NCBI GenBank assembly: GCA_002917075.1
Contig: NTMA01000015.1
Coordinates: 372,001-436,000 of the forward strand
DNA: 64,000 bases
From: Hawksworthiomyces lignivorus
Lineage: Eukaryota > Ascomycota > Sordariomycetes > Ophiostomatales > Ophiostomataceae
Reading direction: 5' to 3'
Of this stretch, positions 55,531 to 64,000 are shown piece after piece. Position 1 is the first letter of the stretch. Every line of letters begins with the position of its first letter. The translations under genes were made by a program, and so were the position numbers. The notes beneath the pieces were generated by a model. That model was not told the origin of the DNA and did not search any database. It saw only the letters and a program-made list of their open reading frames with translations.

Positions 55531-58426
55531 GACCCGCACCTGTTTGAAGATTTGCTCTCTTTAGAAAGAGATAAAAATTTGGATTTTCTAACAACACCAA
55601 CGCTCTCTCAAGCAAGTGCTTGGCCATTCTAGTAAGGAGATAAAGCGTTTACTGAATTATTTTCATCACAAATTGTGGGTTATGGACTTGGATATAAGGC
55701 GGTCGAATATCGCTGTTTCGCATGGGCGGGAATTCAAGCATGCTAAGGTTCGAATCTCGACCACGATATACCGTGACCGTTATGCGGTGCTGGTTTTTGT
55801 TCTTGAGCACTTCAATGACACTGGTGACCACGAAATGAATGATGGCACCACTCATTTGGATACATCGCCTATTCGCACACTCGGGAATTGACACGGTCGT
55901 GCTTTTGCTCCGGAGCCACTTCTAGCAGTCATACAACGTCGATGGCACAACCTGAGCCTGCGTGATCATAATTGAGCAGCACGCTAGCACGCTGATGGCG
56001 ACGTATTTACTCAGCAGGATGCCCGTACGGATGCCGAAAACGATAACGCACGCTGGGCTGCCCTTGGCGGTGCGGCTTAACTAGGTGCCGTACCGAGGCT
56101 AACTGCTTCTTACAGAAGGGTCGAAGTAGCAGCCGCCGGAACCCTTCTACAGAACCGACTGCAAATCTAGTTATCAATAGCATACACCAAATCTAGGCTG
56201 CTGAGGGTCAAGCCTGCTCTATTACAAACTTAATATATAAGGTGTTTCTGCCAACGTCGACCACATCAGTCTCATATACGCGTTAACTGCCTCAGCTTCC
56301 CAGACTTAATAGTCAACCAAGGAGGCCGTTACCTCGCAGCTGTACCACAGAACTCTCCTTAGGCGACAAAATCACTCTACCACGGCTAGTCCCGACCCTA
56401 GCCCCCATAAACGCTCCATCTATCCCCCATTTTATGTATACTCTTCGCAATCCCTTTATTCCATGCCTTTTATCAAGCTCACGGCACAATCATAATCGGT
56501 TATGTCTACGCCAATCTACGAACCGCTGATGCCATACACCAAAAATGTTTCCATCACCTCTGAAAAGCATGGGTATAATGAAGCTATGAACCCAGCCAAG
56601 AGAGATGGCCTAAGTAAATGCAACTTCTTTCATTTCAGCATATAACGAGATACTGAGTCGTAGCGATGGGGAACCCCTGCGCGGTGACAAAGAGGTGGAG
56701 GATTTTGCTCTCTGGAGCTATTCTGCCTTCTCTCACCGTCCTGGGGTATACAAAAAGGGGGAGGCAGACTTTTTGCTCCCTTCACGAAATAGATTAGGCA
56801 GGGCACCTTAATACACACTTTCTAAGCAGATACGGCTTCCGATCAGAGTTGAGGCTATTGGTGAGAACAAAAACGAAGTCAATTGGTTGCGAATTGGTTG
56901 CGATTTGAAAAAGGCCTCTGGCCTACGGCCAGAGGCCGACCCGGCCCCAAGACTGCTGCAGCCGCATCACATAACTTGGCCAACTACGCAGCAAGGGAGG
57001 CAACTTCTTGCACTCCCTAGAGCAGGAAGGCTAAGTATTTCTCTGATCAGCCTCTACGAGGCTGCTCAGAGAATTCAGTTGTGTTGTGGTAGTCTTGGTG
57101 GTTAGGTAGAGTCGAAGGGTCAGCCCGTCTCGCTCTCAATACCCTCTTCGCCTCCTTTACCTAAGCAGCCGCACCACTCGTTAACCATATCCGCACACTC
57201 GGTTCTTCGGCATATGGTTAGAAAAGAAGTTCACCGTGGGGGTGTCTAGACTACCCTAGCAAACGGACTAGGAAAGGATGCCGAGGAGGAATAAGGTATA
57301 CCCTACAAATATTTAGTTTGCTTTACACGAGAGTTATTCTATCGATTCTCGAGTTGTTACTAGAGTTATCCCGAACGCAGCTGTGAAGAAAGAAAAAGCA
57401 CCAAGGCAAATAGTCGTAATATATGACCACTAACACGGAGGGCGTCCGTAGGCTCTCGCTAGCTGTCGGAAGCCAGCCTTATACAACATATGAAGTCTCA
57501 AGGCACGAATTATAAGACAACACCATGAGTTTCACATAAAAGCAAAAGCGGCGCAGCAATAGTTTGTACCATTTTGTTTTTTATCTCGATGCTATTTCTT
57601 TACTAATGTTCCTAGTCGTGCGACGAAAGTACTGGAAATCATCTGGTAATTTACGCCTCCTTATGGAAGGTTTTCTTCTAATTCTTCTTGGTGGACGTGC
57701 GTGGAATAGAAGGACCAACGGAGACAAGCAGGTGGAAATATTCGCATTTCTCTCACGTCGAACTGTTGCGGTTGCTCAGCTATTTTTCGTCATACTCGTT
57801 GCTGGCTTTCAAGTGGTTGAAAGTGAGAGAAGCAAAGCCAAACGGCTGCACCACGCTTTTTATGATTTCGGGATTGCCGGCAAACACTGCACTGGCAGAA
57901 TTTTCCTACAAACCGACAGTTTACAGGGTATCCTACCTCTTGCAGTGACTAAACCTTAAAGAAAAAGGGGTAACTGGCCGCAAAACCTAAACCAGCGGTC
58001 CCTATTACACTACGTGCTATGTCTAATGCATTTCACCTTATTTTTGAGTTTTTTCGGTGGAACCCCCTGTCAAACCCCCACGCACTTCTCGCATTTTAGC
58101 TTCGTAACAGTAAATACAACGCGAATATGGGCCACTGAAAGCCTCGCGCTGGTGATCACGTCATCAGTCACGAAAAAGATACAAGCTGCGGTGTGCGCAC
58201 ACCAGGCCTCCTCTTTGTTCAGCCCTCTCTTGCACTTCTTTTTGTCTTTTCTCGTTCTCAAGACATTTATCTTTGTCCTCGGGGCATCTTATTGTTCACG
58301 ATGAATTGCATTGTTCTTGATGCATGGCGTTCTTATTGTTCGTCGGATTCACAAAAGCTCCCGCCTAGACACAAATAATAGTAATAGGCTTCTCGACGAA
58401 AACGCTCGAAGTGGTGAAACCCGGTT
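55531..58426. other. Gene-poor region, probable old repeat debris
   Basis: 2.9 kb with no convincing gene. The block 55900-57260 is more G+C-rich than its surroundings and stop-ridden in all frames, as decayed transposon DNA often is, but I cannot match it to a family. It contains the palindrome at 56913-56937. Frames at 57564-57959 look partly hydrophobic but overlap in two frames and lack recognisable content. Confidence 0.5.
56913..56937. repeat. Perfect 11-bp inverted repeat
   Basis: GGCCTCTGGCC, TAC, GGCCAGAGGCC. Preceded by a short tandem GAATTGGTTGC repeat at about 56880. Confidence 0.7.
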
Positions 58427-59709
58427 ATGGCGCTCTCGGTCGATCAGCTCCGCATTCTAGAGATCGTTGAGCGGAGCGCTTCGGCCCTCTCCATACTCGG
58501 CATATTGACCATCATCACCACCTTCAGCTTGTCAAGATACTTCCGAAATCCCATCGACCGCCTTATCTTCATCAATGCAATTTACAATGTGTTCGACGTC
58601 ACGGCTACGATGATATCGCTCAGCGGGCCAAGCGCAGGGAATGGTTCCGCATTGTGTCAGTTTCAGGGTTTCTTGATGCAGATGTATGTCCACCCCGTCT
58701 ACTAAGTACCTAACTGAAGTGACATCACGGCAGTTTCATTGACAGCAAATTTTTCGCACCTACAGGTTTCCGTTAGCGGATGTGCTCTGGACACTTGCCA
58801 TGGCATGCGATGTTTTCTTAATTGTCTTCTACCAGTACGACACTAAAGCTTTACGCAAGATGGAGCTGAAATACATCGGCGGGATCACCCTCCTCACTTT
58901 CATCCCGGCCCTCGTGTTCCTCTTCATACACACTTCAGAAAAAGGCCACATGTATGGCAGCGTGACGGTAGGTGTTTATTTTCCACCCTCGTTATGAGCA
59001 TACTCGAAATGGCTAATTTTCTTTCGCTTAACAGCTCTGGTGCGCCATCGCTCCCGACTGGGTCCTCTTCCGCATAATATTTTATTATGGACCTATATGG
59101 TAGGTCTCCTCTCCCCTGACGATACACTCAAAATGCTTCTCTGCTTCTGACGAAAAATTCTTTGGTTTGTTCCACAGGCTTGCCATCTTCATAGCTATGG
59201 TGCTCTACTGCCTCGTTGGTTGGAAGATCGTCAAGGGGAAGCGTGCTCTCAAGTCAGTTGAGAGCGACGCTATTCCTCTTGACAACCGCTCTATTGAAAA
59301 AGACTTCGAGACCAGTCCGGAGGCATCGAGAACAGGGCCCAGTATTGTTGCTAGGTCTTCGAGATCACGCGATGGGACGGAATCCACGTCCCCTCTACGT
59401 CCACTCGAGAATCTGAATTTGAGTCCCAAGTGGCAGGCCAACCGCTCAGCCCTCTCACTAAGGCAGTATCTCCTCATGCCTGGCATGTTCTTTCTCGTGC
59501 TGCTCGCCATCTGGGTGGCACCGACGACAAACCGCCTCATGTCCTTTGTCGAGCCCAGTTTCGTTTCGTTTCCCCTCTACCTTGCGGTCGGCTCTACAGG
59601 CTCTCTGCGTGGCTTTTGGAACGGAGTTGTCTTCCTTGCTGTGGGCTGGAGATCGCGACAAAGTCAAAAGATGTTAGAAGAAGCGCATCCATCACGAACA
59701 TTGTATTAA
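58427..59709 (+). CDS. cAMP-receptor-like G-protein-coupled receptor
   Basis: Exons 58427-58683, 58766-58967, 59035-59099 and 59178-59709 give 351 residues. Seven membrane segments: ILGILTIITTFSLSRYF (TM1), LIFINAIYNVFDVTATMISL (TM2), QFQGFLMQMFPLADVLWTLA across intron 1 (TM3), MELKYIGGITLLTFIPALVF (TM4), LWCAIAPDWVLFRIIFYYGP and AIFIAMVLYCLVGWKIVKGK (TM5), a roughly 100-residue Ser/Arg-rich third cytosolic loop, then LLMPGMFFLVLLAIWVAPTT (TM6) and LYLAVGSTGSLRGFWNGVVF (TM7). This is the Dicty_CAR class of fungal GPCRs, thought to sense nutrients or other cues. The GFWNG end motif is typical. Plasma membrane; ligand unknown. Confidence 0.9.
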
Positions 59710-61462
59710 TAAACGGCTGGTTAGATTAATGGCTTAGATTAATGGTTTAGCGTATCATGGTTTTATAATTTCACACTTTAACTTCATTTGCTTTACACCC
59801 TTCCTGGTATAAATCTAGCCTACCTTCTCCCAAAAAAAAAATTTTCTTTTTTTTTTAAAAAAACGGGTAGTTCACTGGCATGGCCATCGTAAAGCTGCCC
59901 CACCTCTCTGTATATAACACGGCTACTTCTTCTTTTCTTCGTGATACGAGGTGTTGCGGAGAGTATCGAGAGTAGAGGGAAGAGCATCTGCCTTATGATT
60001 AAAAATCGCATGCAGTGTGTTGAAACTGAAGCATTCGTTGGCTTCCTTTCCTCACTAAGCCTTCAATTTTGCTGCGTAACAATATACTGCAAAGTAGCCC
60101 CTCTTTTCTAACTGTAAAACGGGTGATTCATAATCTTAGCGGAAAGAATATATATAAAAGATGTTGGTTAAATGCTCCAAAGTAATGACTTTTATCAATT
60201 TCAGTGGTGACGCTGCGTGGTACATAGTCTATGTCGATATCTGTCTAAATTCCTTCATCCAGTTGTGTATCAGTCTGACGCAAATCAGTGAGGGCCTTCT
60301 TTAAATTCTGCTGCAACTCAAAATTACAATTTGAACTGCTTTTCTTCTTCATAAGCCGAATATACAAGGCCCAGTTATGTCGGGACATATTTACAAGCCC
60401 CATCAACGCAGGAAAAATCAACAGCACCATTTTGTGTATCACTGCTTCATCAGCGATAAATTTATAAGCTAGCGGACCTAGGATGGGTCACGTTGGTCGA
60501 CTCGAGAGACACCATAGCCATGGAACTAGTCCCGACAACGACTGCGATGCAACCACGTACCTTTATTGTAATCAGACAGTTAGTTGGAAAGCAGCACATT
60601 TCTAGATAAGTGCAAACGGCTGTAGGTTGTTGTGATGATGAGAACTATTAAGAGACCGCGACGTAGGGCATTTATCTGATCTAGAGCGCCATATATTAGA
60701 GTTTTGCCAAACAGGCGCGGACGCAAGTGAGCCATGCAGACGCCAATGCAGGGACAAGGTTTTTCATCTTGGTTTCTCTCTTGCGTTGCTAAAATGGCCG
60801 CAAGGGTCTCTCAATGCGACGTTTACAGTCGTATCTGCCTACATAACTTACTAAGTGTTGCGTAGTGGAATTGCAGCGACGATATCCACTCTGCAATACG
60901 ATTAGAAGCTGAGCTGAATCTATAATTGGGCATTATGTTTCTGCCTGCAATGCTTCGTTGTGGAGCCGATGCTGCTGTCTGTAAAAGATAACACTGGCTT
61001 GCAGTGGGTGGCTTGACGGTATGCATTTTGAAAGGACGCGTAAGGAGGGCTACTATTGTATAAAGTGCAGTTTCTGCTCCGCATGGATGTTAGAGCTCGA
61101 TAATACGCTATTGTTCAAGAAGCTTTCCAGCCCCACTCTTATCGTAGAATACGCGTATTCGTATTGAGAATACACGGAAGTGCTCCGTATCTGCGTAGAA
61201 ATCCTGAAGTCTGGATGGATTTTGTCGAGGCGAAGCATATAGATCCAAGTTTAATTGATATTATAGTTAGTCATTGTTTCTGACGTGAAATAAAACTAGT
61301 GCTTGAAAATTCTTTATATATGAGCTTTGTCTTTTTGCAGCCATCCTCGCACTCTTCGGTTGGAGACTGACAATAATCCATCTGCTGTGATCCCTCTTCT
61401 TTAAATTTTTTTTTAAACTTCTTCTACAATATATTAAATTTCTTCAATAATTTCTGTACCAG
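59710..61462. other. Intergenic, no gene seen
   Basis: 1.75 kb, A/T-run rich (59829-59862). A minus-strand frame at 60245-60442 has one hydrophobic stretch and no further support. Confidence 0.5.
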
Positions 61463-62406
61463 ATGCCGACTCTTGAGACGCACAATGGCTATCCATTGTG
61501 GCATTACATCCCCAATCGACCAGCAGCCATCATTTTTACCATCCTTTTCGTGATTGCGACTGCCTACCACTTGTTTTTACTATTCAAAAATAGACTCTGG
61601 TTTTGCATACCATTTGTCATTGGCGGCATCTGTACGATCTCTTCACTTCTTTATGCTTTCATTTATGGTTCGGATCTTTAGTATGCATGGCTAATCATTT
61701 TGCAGTTGAGATTATCGGTTATATTGGACGAATCCTTGCCTATGACGCGACAGGAGACCTCATCCCGTACCTTCTGCAATCCATCTTCCTCCTTCTTGCC
61801 CCCATTTTGTTCGCGGCGACGCTGTATATGACTCTCAGCCGTGTCATCTTTGCTACCAACGGCGTGCAATATTCCATTCTTCCTCCCAAGTGGCTGACTG
61901 GCATCTTCGTTACCTGCGACGTCGTCAGTTTTATGATCCAGGGTGGTGGTGCCGGCATCCTCGTTCAAAGTAATACTTCCAGCAAAACCAAGACAGGCCA
62001 GAATATCATCATCGGCGGTCTCATCTTTCAACTCATTGCCTTTGTCATCTTCTGCATAACTGGCTTTGTGTTCAACATCCGGTATAGCAGATCTGTCAAG
62101 GCCTCTCACAGCCGTATCCATTGGCAAGGCATCCTTACCATGCTATACATTACATCAATCCTCATAATTATCAGAAATGCCGTCCGAGCCGCCGAGTACG
62201 CCCTGGGCACAAATGGCTATTTGCTCAGTTACGAGTGGCCTATCTACGTCTTGGACGGTGTACCAATGTTTATCACCATGGTCGCCTTTGCCTGGAAATA
62301 CCCCAGTCAGCTACAAGGAGCCAAACATACCAAATCCGACGTTGAATTGAACGAGGGGGTGATTGAATTGGCACATACCGACGGAAGCACGGCCGAGCCA
62401 ACATAA
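61463..62406 (+). CDS. RTA1-like lipid-translocating exporter/receptor family protein
   Basis: Exons 61463-61631 and 61706-62406 give 289 residues with seven membrane segments, the RTA1 fold. Motifs: YIPNRPAAIIFTILFVIATA, FEIIGYIGRILAYDATGDLI across the intron (RTA1 signature E..GY..R), QSIFLLLAPILFAATLYMTL, TCDVVSFMIQGGGAG (signature of the family), YITSILIIIRNAVRAAEYAL and WPIYVLDGVPMFITMVAFAW. The C-terminal tail is acidic and Thr-rich. Yeast members give resistance to 7-aminocholesterol (RTA1) or handle sphingoid bases (RSB1). Substrate not evident. Confidence 0.93.
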
Positions 62407-64000
62407 GACAACAGAAGAAAATATTCGCTCTAAAAGAACAGACGCCTGAGTAAGAACCCTAATACATCCAACAATTCCTACGAGCTGGAGGTTTGGATGG
62501 AGACATGTATTCAAAGATACCCAGTCACTGGCGCTGAAGAAAAGAGTGTTAGATTATTTCAGATGTTCATAAATTTTGCTTCTGGCTGTTTAGGATCTTT
62601 GCTTTCCTTGTTTTTATGGCGTGAAGGAGATCAGGCGGCAGCGTTTTCCATTAAGTGAATTAATTGTTAAAAAAAAAAAGGGGGGGGGGGGGGGGGGGTT
62701 GTAATAATGAAGTCAAATAGGCACACAAAACGTACATGTTGACCAAGTGAAGAAGATATTTTCTTTTTCTAAATATGCTTGTGTTTTTGATAATTCAATA
62801 CTACACATTTAAATCACCTACAAACTTTAGAGGCTCTCCAAATTTAACTAAAGACTGTTGATGCAGAGCAACCGTGTAGCTCAACCTACGGCATGGACCA
62901 TAGAAATTAAAGGAAATTCACAAAAGCGATGATTGCGACAAAAGAACTAGAAAGCAATCAAATGATAAACCCCCCGAAAAGTTGTATATTTTGGAGCCAT
63001 CAAAGCTTGTCAATACGAGTTACCGCCAGTTAACATATGAGCCATTGGCCCTAGGTCATTAAGCTAGGGTTGTTAGTAACTTTTACATGATCGATTTGAG
63101 CGAAGGCATGCACTATCGCCATTTCAGGAATTGAGGAATATCGATGCAAAGAGATACAGAAATGTTGCAAGAATCTTTATGTCCTACTAAAATACATCAT
63201 CACTTGAGACAGACAGTAGCGCTGTCTGAAAAAGGATCTGTTGTTGCACTAGCACCAAAGCAGAGGCCCTCCCGATACGCGTATTCTTAAATTAGGTCCA
63301 GGTGTGGATCTTATCGACGGATCTTAAGTCGGCAACGATCTCGTTACGCGGAAAAGAATACTGACTTAGAACGCGGATTGGAATTCAAGTGTCAGACTAA
63401 CTCTGACGGGGCAAGATTCAACCGCATCCGCAACTCACAATTCTAGTTGATCGTCCGATGCTGCTCACTGTATGTTTGGTTGTGCTCTGGGCGTAGTGCC
63501 CAGCGCGTGAACGAAGGTTTCATTATGCGTTAGGCTCTCAGCCTCAGCTATGGCTTTACCAAACCAAACCAAAAATTAAAAAAATTAAAAAAATTAAAAA
63601 AAATACAAGGGAGTACAGTAAAAGGGTGGTGCTTTTACTTTCTTTTCTTTTTCAACTTCTTTCCTTCTTCTATTTTTGAGGGGCCTGTAAGGCTTCTTTC
63701 GAAGTGGATGTGGGAACCGAGACAACACAGCAACGTTCCAGACAATCTTACATTTGATGAACCCCTTTTCATTCTACTACTCTTTGTCGTGCTTTATTTA
63801 TTTATCTACTTCGAATCCTCCTATGTTTTGACTATGCGATCCATATAAAATGGCTGTCATACCATCGACACAGATGTATGTTACAACCTTGCTTTCTTTT
63901 TCATCTTTCCAAAATCTAACTCTTCTTTTATTTTTGCACTCATGACTTTCTAGAAGCTAACTTTCAATTTTCTGCAACTACAATATATTAGATTTCAGTT
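62407..64000. other. 3' end of window: intergenic with homopolymers and a repeat tail
   Basis: 1.6 kb without a supported gene. Contains A11-G19 at 62669-62698 and the A-rich element tail at 63430-63602. Confidence 0.5.
63430..63602 (+). mobile_element. Possible LINE/SINE 3' end with A-rich tail
   Basis: A G+C-richer block with a GGGCGTAGTGCCC stem, then GCTTTACCAAACCAAACCAAAA passing into (ATTAAAAAA)n at 63573-63602. The simple-repeat A-rich end on a short richer body is the usual look of a truncated non-LTR element. No coding part is present to prove it. Confidence 0.4.

Noticed and set aside
55649..55894. Minus-strand 81-residue frame and a TTCGAATC stretch resembling a tRNA T arm (near 55751)
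   Set aside because: No pairing acceptor, D or anticodon arms; the frame has no recognisable content.
57564..57959. Possible membrane protein of 131 residues
   Set aside because: Two overlapping frames are equally open, no motif is recognisable, and it lies in repeat debris.
60245..60442. Minus-strand 65-residue frame with one hydrophobic stretch
   Set aside because: A stop lies just upstream, there is no plausible exon to join, and no family resemblance.
1..64000. CRISPR arrays, bacterial operons or phage genes
   Set aside because: No regularly spaced repeats; genes have spliceosomal introns and fungal families throughout.

Overview
The window is nuclear DNA of a filamentous ascomycete (Pezizomycotina). 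The evidence is genes broken by short GT..AG introns of about 45-75 bases with CTAAC/CTRAY-like branch points, no operons, A+T-richer intergenic DNA, and protein families typical of such fungi (Dal5-type MFS carriers, the bZIP with a conserved Cys-containing C-terminus, arrestin-like trafficking adaptors, RTA1, cAMP-receptor-like GPCR, tyrosinase). I cannot name the species. All exon limits below were worked out by hand from splice signals, reading phase and protein conservation; for nearly every multi-exon gene the exon lengths sum to an intact frame.

Layout. 1-0.4 kb: last part of a Dal5/allantoate-type permease. 1.8-8.3 kb: an arsenic resistance island, arsH(-), bZIP regulator(+), a broken inverted ACR3 copy(-), Cdc25/rhodanese-type arsenate reductase ACR2(-) and intact arsenite exporter ACR3(+). 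ACR2 and ACR3 share a divergent promoter carrying a perfect 10+10 bp inverted repeat next to a Yap-type TGACTAA site. 8.5-9.05 kb: LINE remnant. 9.2-14.6 kb: two divergent paralogous phosphate-symporter-like MFS genes, both needing the same 4-base micro-exon. 15.2-18.6 kb: an arrestin-like gene and an INO4-like bHLH gene. 18.9-21.7 kb: a damaged segment holding a truncated Pho84-type transporter with a stop codon and a truncated, frameshifted FAD oxidoreductase, between two copies of a dispersed repeat.

22.7-26.7 kb: a conserved fungal protein of unknown function and an ankyrin protein. 27.8-37.4 kb: a catabolic-looking neighbourhood with a DszC-like flavin monooxygenase, a DszA/NtaA/SnaA-like FMNH2 monooxygenase, a DUR3-like sodium:solute symporter, an M19 membrane dipeptidase and a SnoaL-like protein. 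The two monooxygenase genes carry an identical 18-bp promoter element. This suggests uptake and oxidative cleavage of a sulfur- or nitrogen-containing organic compound.

38.5-51.5 kb: single genes (unknown protein, secreted tyrosinase, F-box-like protein, alpha/beta hydrolase, beta-carbonic anhydrase, DHA1-type MFS, fungal transcription-factor-like protein). 51.5-58.4 kb: a gene-poor repeat nest with two 179-bp solo LTRs in opposite orientation (one inside a terminal repeat of a Tc1/mariner-like MITE) and a perfect 69-bp hairpin. 58.4-62.4 kb: a GPCR and an RTA1-like membrane protein. The last 1.6 kb holds homopolymer tracts and an A-rich LINE/SINE-like tail.
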